Shown: in pieces, positions 1-6,804 of the stretch
Layout of the letters: each line of letters starts with the position of its first letter
How positions within the stretch are numbered: position 1 is the stretch's first letter
Origin: CAZXNF01 sp050741255
GTDB taxonomy: Bacteria; Pseudomonadota; Gammaproteobacteria; Burkholderiales; SG8-41
NCBI GenBank assembly: GCA_050741255.1
Contig: JBOIEQ010000081.1
Span: 1-18,918, forward strand
Reading direction: 5' to 3'
Length of the DNA: 18,918 bases
The notes under the pieces: generated by a model
Told to the model about the DNA's origin: nothing
Databases searched by the model: none
Seen by the model: the letters and a program-made list of their open reading frames with translations, nothing else
Translations under genes and position numbers: made by a program

Positions 1-1861
1 CGACCTTGACGATCTCCTCGATCGTGGTGACGCCCGCCGCGACTTTCAGCGCGCCGGAAATGCGCAGCGGCTTCATGCCTTCGCGGTAGGCGACTTCGCG
101 CAGGGCTTCGATATCCGTCTCGGGGGAAATCAGTTTGTGCAGGCCCGATGACATGATCATCGTTTCGTAGATGCCCATGCGGCCCATGTAGCCGGTGTTG
201 CGGCATTCCAGGCAGCCCTTGGCGGCGTATACGAACTCCGGCTTGGCCGCTTTCCACGGCGCGCACAGCATTTCCCACGACGACTCGTCGAGCGGGACCT
301 TCTCCTTGCAGTGCGGGCACAACGTGCGGATCAGGCGCTGCGCCATGATGCCGAGGAGCGTCGAGTGGAGCAGGTAATAGGGCACGCCGAGATCGAGCAG
401 CCGCGTCACGGTGGACGGCGCGTCGTTGGTGTGCAGGGTGGACAGCACGAGGTGGCCGGTCAGCGAAGCCTGGATCGCCATTTCGGCGGTGTCGAGGTCG
501 CGGATCTCGCCGACCATGATGATGTCGGGGTCCTGCCGCATGAGCGTGCGGATGCCGGTGGCGAAGGTGACGCCGATATTCGTCTGCACCTGCATCTGGT
601 TGATTGCCGGTTCCACCATCTCGATCGGGTCTTCGACCGAGCACACGTTCACTTCAGGCGAGGCGAGCAGTTTCAGCGTCGAGTAGATGGTGGTGGTCTT
701 GCCCGAGCCGGTGGGTCCGGTGACGAGGATGATGCCGTTCGGCTTGCTGATCATCCCGTTCCACTTCTTGCCGTCCTCCTCGGAAAAGCCCAGCTCGGTG
801 AAGTCCTTGACCAGCACTTCCGGGTCGAAGATCCGCATGACCAGCTTTTCGCCGAAGGCGGTCGGCATGGTGGACAACCGCAGTTCGACCTCGCCGCCGT
901 CCGGCGTGATGGTCTTGATGCGGCCGTCCTGCGGGCGGCGCTTTTCGACCACGTCCATGCGGCCCAGCAGCTTGATGCGGCTCGTCATCGCCGCCATGAC
1001 GACCGTGGGGATCTGGTAGACCTGGTGCAGCACGCCGTCGATGCGGAAGCGCACGTTGCCGACGTCGCGCCGCGGCTCGATGTGGATGTCGCTCGCGCGC
1101 TGCTCGAAGGCGTAATTGAACAGCCAGTCGCAGATGCTGACGATGTGGTGGTCGGTGGCCTCGAGTTTGCCGCTCTTGCCGAGCTGTACCAGTTGCTCGA
1201 AGTTGGAGATGGAGCTGTAGGCGCCCTTGTCCTGTTCGCTGGCGCTCTTGACGAAGCGCGCGAGGTTGTAGAACTCGATGACGTAGGTGTCGATGTCCTC
1301 AGGGTTGGCGATGACGCGCTTGATGTCGACGCGCAGCATCTGCTTCAGCTGCGCCTCCCACTCGCGCACGAACGGCTCGCAGGTGGCGATCGTCGCCACA
1401 CTGCCGGTGATGCCGATCGGCAGGATCTTGTAGCGCGAGGCGTAGGCGGACGACATGACCTTGGTGACGGCCGCGAAGTCGACCTTGAACGGATCGACGT
1501 GCGCGTACTCCATGTTGACCTTGCCCGCCAGCCATTCGCTCAGGACGTCGATATTGAAGGTTTTGCGCGCGAACTTGGGGTCTTTCCACTTCTGCTCGGC
1601 GATCACCAGCAGTGGGTGCTGCTTGTTGCTCGCGAAGCGGCGGTCGGCGGCGAGCTTGTCGGCGACCTCTCTGGCCACCATGCCGTCGGTCACCATGTCC
1701 GCGAGGATGCTTTCGAGCGTCAGCGGGCGGTCCTTGCCGTCACCCGCGCCGGCGGCGAGTTGCGACGGGCTGAGCGTGGCCACGGCGGCCGGCTTGGCGG
1801 CGGTAGCCGTTGGCGCGGCAGGGGGCGCCGCGGGCGGCAGTTTGGGGGCGGGATCGACCAT
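1..1861 (-). CDS. GspE/PilB-family secretion or pilus-assembly ATPase (C-terminus cut by window edge)
   Basis: This is a hexameric cytoplasmic ATPase of the GspE/PilB/PulE family, which powers type II secretion or type IV pilus assembly. About 620 codons are open from ATG 1861 to the window edge. The reading ends in TTIEEIVKV, which resembles the usual family C-terminus, so only a few residues should be missing. Visible parts are a Pro/Ala-rich leader (about residues 1-35), an N-terminal GspE/MshEN-like domain (about 45-230), Walker A GPTGSGKT (382-389), a Walker B region DIIMVGEIRD (446-455), and the zinc-binding tetracysteine C515/C518 and C550/C553 typical of GspE and PilB but not of the retraction ATPase PilT. 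No other pilus or secretion gene lies in the window, so the system it serves cannot be named. No Shine-Dalgarno sequence precedes ATG 1861, and a promoter abuts it. The family call is secure; GspE versus PilB is open. Confidence 0.93.
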   Translation of the reverse strand, partial: MVDPAPKLPPAAPPAAPTATAAKPAAVATLSPSQLAAGAGDGKDRPLTLESILADMVTDGMVAREVADKLAADRRFASNKQHPLLVIAEQKWKDPKFARKTFNIDVLSEWLAGKVNMEYAHVDPFKVDFAAVTKVMSSAYASRYKILPIGITGSVATIATCEPFVREWEAQLKQMLRVDIKRVIANPEDIDTYVIEFYNLARFVKSASEQDKGAYSSISNFEQLVQLGKSGKLEATDHHIVSICDWLFNYAFEQRASDIHIEPRRDVGNVRFRIDGVLHQVYQIPTVVMAAMTSRIKLLGRMDVVEKRRPQDGRIKTITPDGGEVELRLSTMPTAFGEKLVMRIFDPEVLVKDFTELGFSEEDGKKWNGMISKPNGIILVTGPTGSGKTTTIYSTLKLLASPEVNVCSVEDPIEMVEPAINQMQVQTNIGVTFATGIRTLMRQDPDIIMVGEIRDLDTAEMAIQASLTGHLVLSTLHTNDAPSTVTRLLDLGVPYYLLHSTLLGIMAQRLIRTLCPHCKEKVPLDESSWEMLCAPWKAAKPEFVYAAKGCLECRNTGYMGRMGIYETMIMSSGLHKLISPETDIEALREVAYREGMKPLRISGALKVAAGVTTIEEIVKV

Positions 1862-1867
1862 GCGCGG

Positions 1868-1896
1868 ACTATAGACCCGTTTTCCCGCGCTATCAA
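1868..1896 (-). promoter_or_regulatory. Sigma70-like promoter of the GspE/PilB ATPase gene
   Basis: Read on the minus strand, TTGATA (1896-1891) and TATAGT (1873-1868) are separated by exactly 17 bp. Each hexamer matches the sigma70 consensus at five of six positions. Only six bases separate the -10 box from the ATG at 1861, so the expected transcription start falls on or next to the start codon. This would give a leaderless mRNA if 1861 is the true start. The promoter is seen in the sequence; leaderless expression is inferred. Confidence 0.65.
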
Positions 1897-1934
1897 TGAG
1901 TTACATGTGCATTTCGACGCATTGCGTTCGGCAC

Positions 1935-1948
1935 GGTATGAAAATACC
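1935..1948. promoter_or_regulatory. Inverted repeat between the divergent ATPase and amt genes
   Basis: GGTAT-GAAA-ATACC is a perfect 5-bp inverted repeat with a 4-nt centre, in the middle of the 181-bp divergent intergenic region. A weak plus-strand promoter-like pair, TTGCGT (1922-1927) and TACCAT (1945-1950) at 17-bp spacing, overlaps it. It could be an operator for amt, but a 5-bp arm can arise by chance. No convincing sigma54 -24/-12 element was found. The rest of the intergenic region holds the promoter at 1868-1896 and the amt ribosome binding site. Confidence 0.3.
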
Positions 1949-2042
1949 ATCGGCTGCACCAAAACAGGTCATGGGCGATTTCACGTCCTGACCGTGAACA
2001 ACAAAGCGCCACAAGCGCGCGAGAGACGAGCCGGAGGGGTAT

Positions 2043-3245
2043 ATGGACGCAGTGAAGTCGGGCGGGGACACGCTGTTCGTACTGTTGGGGGCCATCCTGG
2101 TATTGGCGATGCATTCGGGGTTTGCGTTCCTCGAACTGGGCACCGTGCGGCGAAAAAGCCAGGTCAATGCACTGGTCAAGATATTGTGCGATTTCGGCGT
2201 GTCGACGCTGGCCTATTTCTTCATCGGCTACGGGATCGCCTACGGTGCGAGCTTCATGGTCGGCGCCGAGCAACTGGCGGAGAAGAACGGTTACGAGCTG
2301 GTCAAGTTCTTCTTCCTGCTGACATTCGCGGCAGCCGTGCCGGCGATCGTGTCGGGCGGCATCGCCGAGCGCGCCAGGTTCAACCCGCAACTGGCCGCCA
2401 CCTTCCTGGTGGTGGGTTTTGTGTATCCGTTCTTCGAAGGCATCGTGTGGAACGACCAGCATGGCTTCCAGGCCTGGCTGGAAGCGACGACCGGCGCGAA
2501 GTTCCACGACTTCGCCGGTTCCGTGGTCGTGCATACCATCGGCGGCTGGCTCGGCCTCGTTGCGGTGCTGCTGTTGGGGCCGCGTCTCGGGCGCTACGGC
2601 AAGGACGGTCGCGTCACCGCCTTGCCACCGTCGAGCATTCCCTTCCTTGCGCTGGGTGCCTGGATACTCTCGGTGGGCTGGTTCGGATTCAACGTGATGT
2701 CGGCGCAGGCGCTCGACAAAATCAGTGGATTGGTGGCGGTGAACTCGCTGATGGCGATGACGGGCGGTACGCTCGCGGCGCTGGTGATCGGCCGCAACGA
2801 TCCGGGCTTCGTGCACAACGGCCCGCTCGCTGGACTGGTGGCGGTATGCGCGGGCTCCGACGTGATGCATCCGGTGGGCGCGCTCGCGACCGGCGCGGTC
2901 GCGGGCGTGCTATTCGTGTTCATGTTCACCTTCACGCAGAACCGGATGAAGGTGGACGATGTGCTGGGCGTGTGGCCGCTGCACGGATTGTGCGGCGCTT
3001 GGGGTGGACTAGCCTGCGGCATCTTCGGTGCAAAGGCGCTGGGCGGACTCGGCGGCGTTTCCTTTGCGGCCCAGCTCGCGGGCACCGCGCTCGGCATTGC
3101 CGTGGCGGTGGTGGGCGGCCTCATCGTCTACGGCTTGTTGAAGTTCATGGTCGGGCTGCGCCTCGATCCCGAGCAGGAATTCGCGGGCTCGGATCTGTCG
3201 ATCCACAAAATCGGCTCGACACCGGAGCAGGGCGCCGGCGGCTAG
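2043..3245 (+). CDS. amt: Ammonium transporter, Amt family
   Basis: This 400-residue polytopic inner-membrane channel of the Amt/MEP/Rh family takes up ammonium. The pore twin histidines are visible as H164 (in DFAGSVVVH) and H314 (in WPLHGLCGAWG). The ammonium-site aspartate is D156, and the GWFGFNVMSA segment (212-221) is characteristic of the family. The N-terminus goes almost directly into the first membrane segment with no obvious signal peptide, unlike AmtB of E. coli, whose signal peptide is cleaved. The ATG is preceded by GGAGGGG at a suitable distance. No glnK gene follows, although amtB genes are commonly paired with one; downstream, the convergent hydratase gene begins after 16 bp. 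Nitrogen regulation is plausible but no clear sigma54 promoter is visible. The family call is firm. Confidence 0.95.
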   Translation: MDAVKSGGDTLFVLLGAILVLAMHSGFAFLELGTVRRKSQVNALVKILCDFGVSTLAYFFIGYGIAYGASFMVGAEQLAEKNGYELVKFFFLLTFAAAVPAIVSGGIAERARFNPQLAATFLVVGFVYPFFEGIVWNDQHGFQAWLEATTGAKFHDFAGSVVVHTIGGWLGLVAVLLLGPRLGRYGKDGRVTALPPSSIPFLALGAWILSVGWFGFNVMSAQALDKISGLVAVNSLMAMTGGTLAALVIGRNDPGFVHNGPLAGLVAVCAGSDVMHPVGALATGAVAGVLFVFMFTFTQNRMKVDDVLGVWPLHGLCGAWGGLACGIFGAKALGGLGGVSFAAQLAGTALGIAVAVVGGLIVYGLLKFMVGLRLDPEQEFAGSDLSIHKIGSTPEQGAGG

Positions 3246-3261
3246 CGCGCCGGGTGGTACT

Positions 3262-4119
3262 TTAGAAGGCGGCGGTTCCGGTCATCGCCTTCTGGCCCGC
3301 GGCGTCGGCGGTCCAGAGTTCCGCGCTGGCGCCGTCCGCGGACGGCGTGCCGTTGACCGACAGCGGCGTACCGTGAAACACGGGTCGCTGGGCGCGGTAC
3401 TCGAGCCGCCGCACCGGCCGCGCCGACTGGCGCCGGCACAGGTCGAGCAGCAGCAGCGTCTGCAGCGGACCGTGCACGATCAGCCCCGGGTAGCCCTCCA
3501 CGTCGCGGCAGTAGTCGAGGTCGTAGTGGATGCGGTGGCCGTTGAAGGTCAGCGCGGAGAAGCGGAACAGCAGCACGGGGTCGGGTGTCAGTTCGCGCTG
3601 CCAGGGGGCCTTCGCCGCCGAGGCTGCCGCCGTGCTTTGGGCGGGCTTCGCCGGTGTGGCCCCCGGTTTGGGCGCGTCGCGGTAGACGATGTCGTGTTCC
3701 TCGCGCACCGCGAGCGTGTCGTTGCCGAAAATCCGGTGTTCGACCGTCACGAACACCAGGTCGCCGCTCTTGCCGGATTTGGACTCGACGTTGCGGATGG
3801 TCGATTCGCGCCGCAGCGCATCGCCGAGCCGCAGCGGGGCGAGGAACTCGATGCGGCCGCCAGCCCACATGCGCCGCGGCAGTGCCACCGGCGGCAGAAA
3901 GCCGCCGCGGTGAGGATGGCCGTCCTCGCCGAGTTCACCGGCGGGCGCGATGTCCAGAAAGTACAGCCAGTGCCAGCCCAGCGGCAGCGGGTCGCCCGCG
4001 TGCGGGGGCGGATCGTCGCGGCCGAGCGTAGCGGTCATGGCCGCCACGGGCCACACGGCGGCGACATCCGTGCGGATGTCCTGGCGGCCGATCCAGTCGG
4101 CGTAACGGTCGGGGTTCAT
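3262..4119 (-). CDS. FAS1-like/HTD2-type acyl-CoA hydratase (dehydratase), MaoC-related
   Basis: This 285-residue double-hotdog protein belongs to the family often annotated as FAS1-like dehydratase. The family includes mesaconyl-C4-CoA hydratase and mitochondrial HTD2; its members add or remove water at an acyl-thioester double bond. The N-terminal hotdog covers about residues 5-148. An Ala/Pro/Thr linker (about 150-172) leads into the C-terminal catalytic hotdog, which carries NGHRIHYD (193-200) and GYPGLIVHGPLQ (209-220), the family hallmark. The length is normal. It is the last gene of the catabolic cluster and starts 10 bp after the binding-protein stop without a clear ribosome binding site, which suggests translational coupling. 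The substrate is not readable from the sequence. Crotonyl-CoA from GcdH or a branched unsaturated dicarboxyl-CoA are guesses. It ends 16 bp from the convergent amt gene. Confidence 0.85.
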   Translation of the reverse strand: MNPDRYADWIGRQDIRTDVAAVWPVAAMTATLGRDDPPPHAGDPLPLGWHWLYFLDIAPAGELGEDGHPHRGGFLPPVALPRRMWAGGRIEFLAPLRLGDALRRESTIRNVESKSGKSGDLVFVTVEHRIFGNDTLAVREEHDIVYRDAPKPGATPAKPAQSTAAASAAKAPWQRELTPDPVLLFRFSALTFNGHRIHYDLDYCRDVEGYPGLIVHGPLQTLLLLDLCRRQSARPVRRLEYRAQRPVFHGTPLSVNGTPSADGASAELWTADAAGQKAMTGTAAF

Positions 4120-4129
4120 GCTGCGGGCG

Positions 4130-5137
4130 TCAGCTTCCAGGGAGCGTGTGCAGTTCGGGGAAATACAGATCCCTCCACGAGCCGGCCTTGCCTTTCAGTG
4201 TGCCGACCTTGGACATGAAGTTGGCGATAGGGAGGGTCTGTTCCGGCGTCATCGTGATCCTGATCTCGGGATCGTTGAGCATTTTCTCGATGGCGTCAAC
4301 GCCGCTCTTGTCCTTGGATTCCCGTACGTAGATCTCGGCGGCGGCGCGCTTGTTGGCGTTGACGAAATCGGCGGCTTCCTTGTAGGCATTGAAAAACGCC
4401 TGATAGGTTTTCGGGTTCTCGTCGCGGAACTTGCCGGTCGCCCAGGCCACCAGAAAGGTCGCGGGACCGCCCGACAGGTCGTATGAATTCAGGATCCGGC
4501 GCACGCCGGGCTTTTCGAGCGCCTGGTACTGGAACGGCGGCGAGGAAAAGTACGCCGTGATCTCCTTGCCCGACAGGAACGCCGCGAGGCCGTCCGGGTG
4601 CGAGAGGTTGCGGAACAGGGTGCTGAACTTGTTGTAGTTGGCATCGCCGAATTCCTTGGCCGTCGCCATCTGCAGCACGATGGTCTGGATGGAGGTTCCC
4701 GCGCCGGCCATCGAAATGCGGTCGTTGTCGGTGAAGTCCCGGATCGACTTCACGTTGGGGTTGTTGGTGACGAGGTACATCGGCATCGAGGACAGTGCCG
4801 CCACCGACTTGACGTTCAGCGAGCCGCGCGTGCGGTCCCACAGGATGAGGAAGGGCGCGACGCCGCCGGAGGCGACATGCAGGCTGCCGGAGAGCAGTGC
4901 GTCGTTCATCGGCTGCCCGGAGGCCAGCACCAGCCAGGTGACCTTGGTGTCGGGAAGGCCGGCCGCCTTGAGGTGCTTTTCGACCAGGCCGTTGGCTTTC
5001 ATGATGGTGAGCGGCAGGTAGCCGATGCCGAACTGCTGGGCGATCTTGAAATCCGATACTTCAGCGGCCTTCGTCGGCAGGGCGCCGATGCCGGCCACGG
5101 CGACGAGTAGCGGCAACAGGATCTTCAATGTGCGCAC
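4130..5137 (-). CDS. NitT/TauT-type ABC transporter substrate-binding protein (orphan)
   Basis: This is a 335-residue periplasmic solute-binding protein of the NMT1/SsuA-like class, which binds small organic solutes for an ABC importer. I chose a GTG start at 5137 because AAGGAGG lies 7 bp upstream and the protein then begins with a textbook Sec signal: MRTLK, a hydrophobic core (about 6-20), and cleavage near TKA-AEV (about residue 24). The mature part opens with FKIAQQFGIGYLPLTIMKANGL, the usual first strand and helix of this fold. No permease or ATPase gene lies nearby, so it must share a transporter encoded elsewhere or act as a sensor. An 85-bp gap separates it from the upstream carboxyltransferase. 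Its place among acyl-CoA genes suggests that it binds the pathway's substrate; that is inference. Confidence 0.85.
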   Translation of the reverse strand: MRTLKILLPLLVAVAGIGALPTKAAEVSDFKIAQQFGIGYLPLTIMKANGLVEKHLKAAGLPDTKVTWLVLASGQPMNDALLSGSLHVASGGVAPFLILWDRTRGSLNVKSVAALSSMPMYLVTNNPNVKSIRDFTDNDRISMAGAGTSIQTIVLQMATAKEFGDANYNKFSTLFRNLSHPDGLAAFLSGKEITAYFSSPPFQYQALEKPGVRRILNSYDLSGGPATFLVAWATGKFRDENPKTYQAFFNAYKEAADFVNANKRAAAEIYVRESKDKSGVDAIEKMLNDPEIRITMTPEQTLPIANFMSKVGTLKGKAGSWRDLYFPELHTLPGS

Positions 5138-5143
5138 GGTGAT

Positions 5144-5150
5144 TCCTCCT
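5144..5150 (-). promoter_or_regulatory. Strong ribosome binding site for the binding protein, deciding a GTG start
   Basis: AAGGAGG on the minus strand lies 7 bp before GTG 5137. It is by far the best Shine-Dalgarno sequence in the minus-strand cluster, whose other genes have weak or absent ones. It fits higher expression of the periplasmic receptor relative to the enzymes. Confidence 0.75.
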
Positions 5151-5222
5151 TGGGTTGACTGCGGTAGCGCTTTTTTTATTGGGTTTAGCCTAGCACGAGC
5201 GGGATTGTTTCGGGTCCGGGAG

Positions 5223-6788
5223 TCAGGGACGCACCCCGGTTCTGGCCTTGGGCCCGAGACTGGTCGCGCGCCGCCCTTGCGCGGCTTCGAGAAAGCGGCA
5301 CAGATAGAGCCGCGTGTCGCGCGGGTCGATGACGTCCTCGACGGCGAAAGCCTCGGCGGTGAGGACGGGTGACGCAAAGCGCCGCAGTTCCGTCTCGAGT
5401 TCCTGGATACGCAGCGCGGGATCGGGTGCGGCCTCGATCTCGCGCCGGAAGGCGGCGGCGACGCCGCCTTCGACCGGCAGCGAGCCCCATTCGGCGGAAG
5501 GCCAGGCGAGCTTGAGGTCGAGCCCGTTCTTGTCGGTGGTGCCCATGCCGGCCATGCCGTAGCACTTGCGGATGACGACGGTGATCGCCGGCACCGTGAC
5601 CTGCAGGCCGGCATGGACCGTGCGCATGCCTTCGCGCAGCGTCGCGGCGGCTTCCGCGGCCGTGCCGACCATGAACCCCGGCACGTCCACGAAGTAGATG
5701 AGGGGAATGTGAAAGGTGTCGCAGAGGTCGATGAAGTGCGTCTGCTTGCGGGCGGCCTTCGCGTCCATGGCGCCGCCCAGCACCATCGGATTGTTGGCGA
5801 CGATGCCGACCACCCGGCCCCGCATGCGGGCAAGGCCGGTGATGACCGAGCGGCCGAAGCTCGGCTGGATCTCGAAGATCGAATCGCGGTCCACGACGAG
5901 CGATACGAGCTTGCGCATGTTGTAGGGCTGGCGCCGCTCGCGCGGCACGATGGAAAGCAGGCTCTCCTCGCGCCGGTCCGCGGGATCATCGGTCGCCGCG
6001 GTGGGGGGTAGTTCCCACACGTTCTGCGGCAGGTAGGAGAGAAAGCGCTTGATCTGGGCGATGCACGCCGCCTCGTTTTCCGCCACGTTGTCCACCGTGC
6101 CGGCGATATCCACCGCGATGTGGGCGCCGCCCAACTGTTCCTTGTCGACTTTCTCGCCCAGCGAGCGCTCGACCACCGGCGGGCCGGCGGCGAAGATCTG
6201 GCTCGTGCCTTTCACCATGACCGACCAGTGGGAAAGGATGGCGCGCCCGGCCGGGCCGCCCGCGGCGGTGCCCATCACGGCGCAGACCACGGGCACCATG
6301 CCGAGCAGCTCCACGGCGCGCTCGAAGCCGTGGATGCCGGGGAACACGGTGTAGCCGCGTTTCCTGGCGGAGGTCACCGTGCCGCCGGCGCCGTCGATCA
6401 GGTTGATGAGCGGAATGCGGTACTGGCAGGCGAGGTCCTCGACGAAGCCGCCCTGGCCGCCCTTGCGGCGCAGGCCGCCTGCACTCGTGCCGCCGCGGAT
6501 GGTGAAGTCCTCGCCGCCGATCGCGACCGGGCGCCCATCGATTTTGCCCAGGCCCATCACGTAGGGAGAGGGGACGACGCGCTTGAGGTTCCCGTTGGCG
6601 TCGCGTTCCGCGGTGCCGGTGAGTTTGCCGACCTCCTGGAAGGAACCGGCGTCGAGCACCGCGCCGATGCGCTCGCGTACCGTGAGTCGCCCCTGCTCGT
6701 GGTGGCGCGCGACGGCGGCGTCGCCGCCCAGCGCCTCCGCCCAGGCGTGGCGTTGCTGGAGTTCGTCGATTTCGGGTTTCCAGGTCAT
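5223..6788 (-). CDS. Acyl-CoA carboxylase carboxyltransferase subunit (second, divergent copy)
   Basis: This 521-residue protein has two crotonase-like halves and belongs to the carboxyltransferase (AccD/PccB/MccB) family, which moves CO2 from carboxybiotin to or from an acyl-CoA. The RLTVRERI start (34-41) is typical of PccB/MccB proteins, and the second half carries GIVANNPMVLGGAMD (328-342) and FVDVPGF (366-372). The substrate-site loops differ from PccB: IDGAGGTVTS (131-140) stands where SGAR-type loops are usual, and KCYGMAG (408-414) replaces KAYGGAY. The ATG lies 16 bp after the preceding carboxyltransferase stop with no clear ribosome binding site, so the pair is probably co-translated. 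No biotin carboxylase or biotin carrier is encoded nearby. Acyl-CoA substrate and direction (carboxylation or decarboxylation) are unknown. Confidence 0.88.
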   Translation of the reverse strand: MTWKPEIDELQQRHAWAEALGGDAAVARHHEQGRLTVRERIGAVLDAGSFQEVGKLTGTAERDANGNLKRVVPSPYVMGLGKIDGRPVAIGGEDFTIRGGTSAGGLRRKGGQGGFVEDLACQYRIPLINLIDGAGGTVTSARKRGYTVFPGIHGFERAVELLGMVPVVCAVMGTAAGGPAGRAILSHWSVMVKGTSQIFAAGPPVVERSLGEKVDKEQLGGAHIAVDIAGTVDNVAENEAACIAQIKRFLSYLPQNVWELPPTAATDDPADRREESLLSIVPRERRQPYNMRKLVSLVVDRDSIFEIQPSFGRSVITGLARMRGRVVGIVANNPMVLGGAMDAKAARKQTHFIDLCDTFHIPLIYFVDVPGFMVGTAAEAAATLREGMRTVHAGLQVTVPAITVVIRKCYGMAGMGTTDKNGLDLKLAWPSAEWGSLPVEGGVAAAFRREIEAAPDPALRIQELETELRRFASPVLTAEAFAVEDVIDPRDTRLYLCRFLEAAQGRRATSLGPKARTGVRP

Positions 6789-6804
6789 GGGGTTACCGGC
6801 GGGG

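Noticed and set aside
1930..1946. Possible sigma54 promoter of amt (GGCAC near 1930)
   Set aside because: The -24-like part has no matching TTGC -12 element at the required spacing.
3246..3261. Transcription terminator between convergent amt and hydratase genes
   Set aside because: Only 16 bp separate the stops, and no stem followed by a T-run was found on either strand.
311..3265. A 984-codon plus-strand open frame
   Set aside because: It lies opposite the GspE/PilB ATPase and then out of frame with amt. Its Arg/His/Asp-rich translation has no family character and is typical of antisense frames in GC-rich genes.
5160..5180. Terminator suggested by the T-run near 5170
   Set aside because: The T-run is on the plus strand, opposite to the genes here, and no convincing stem precedes it.
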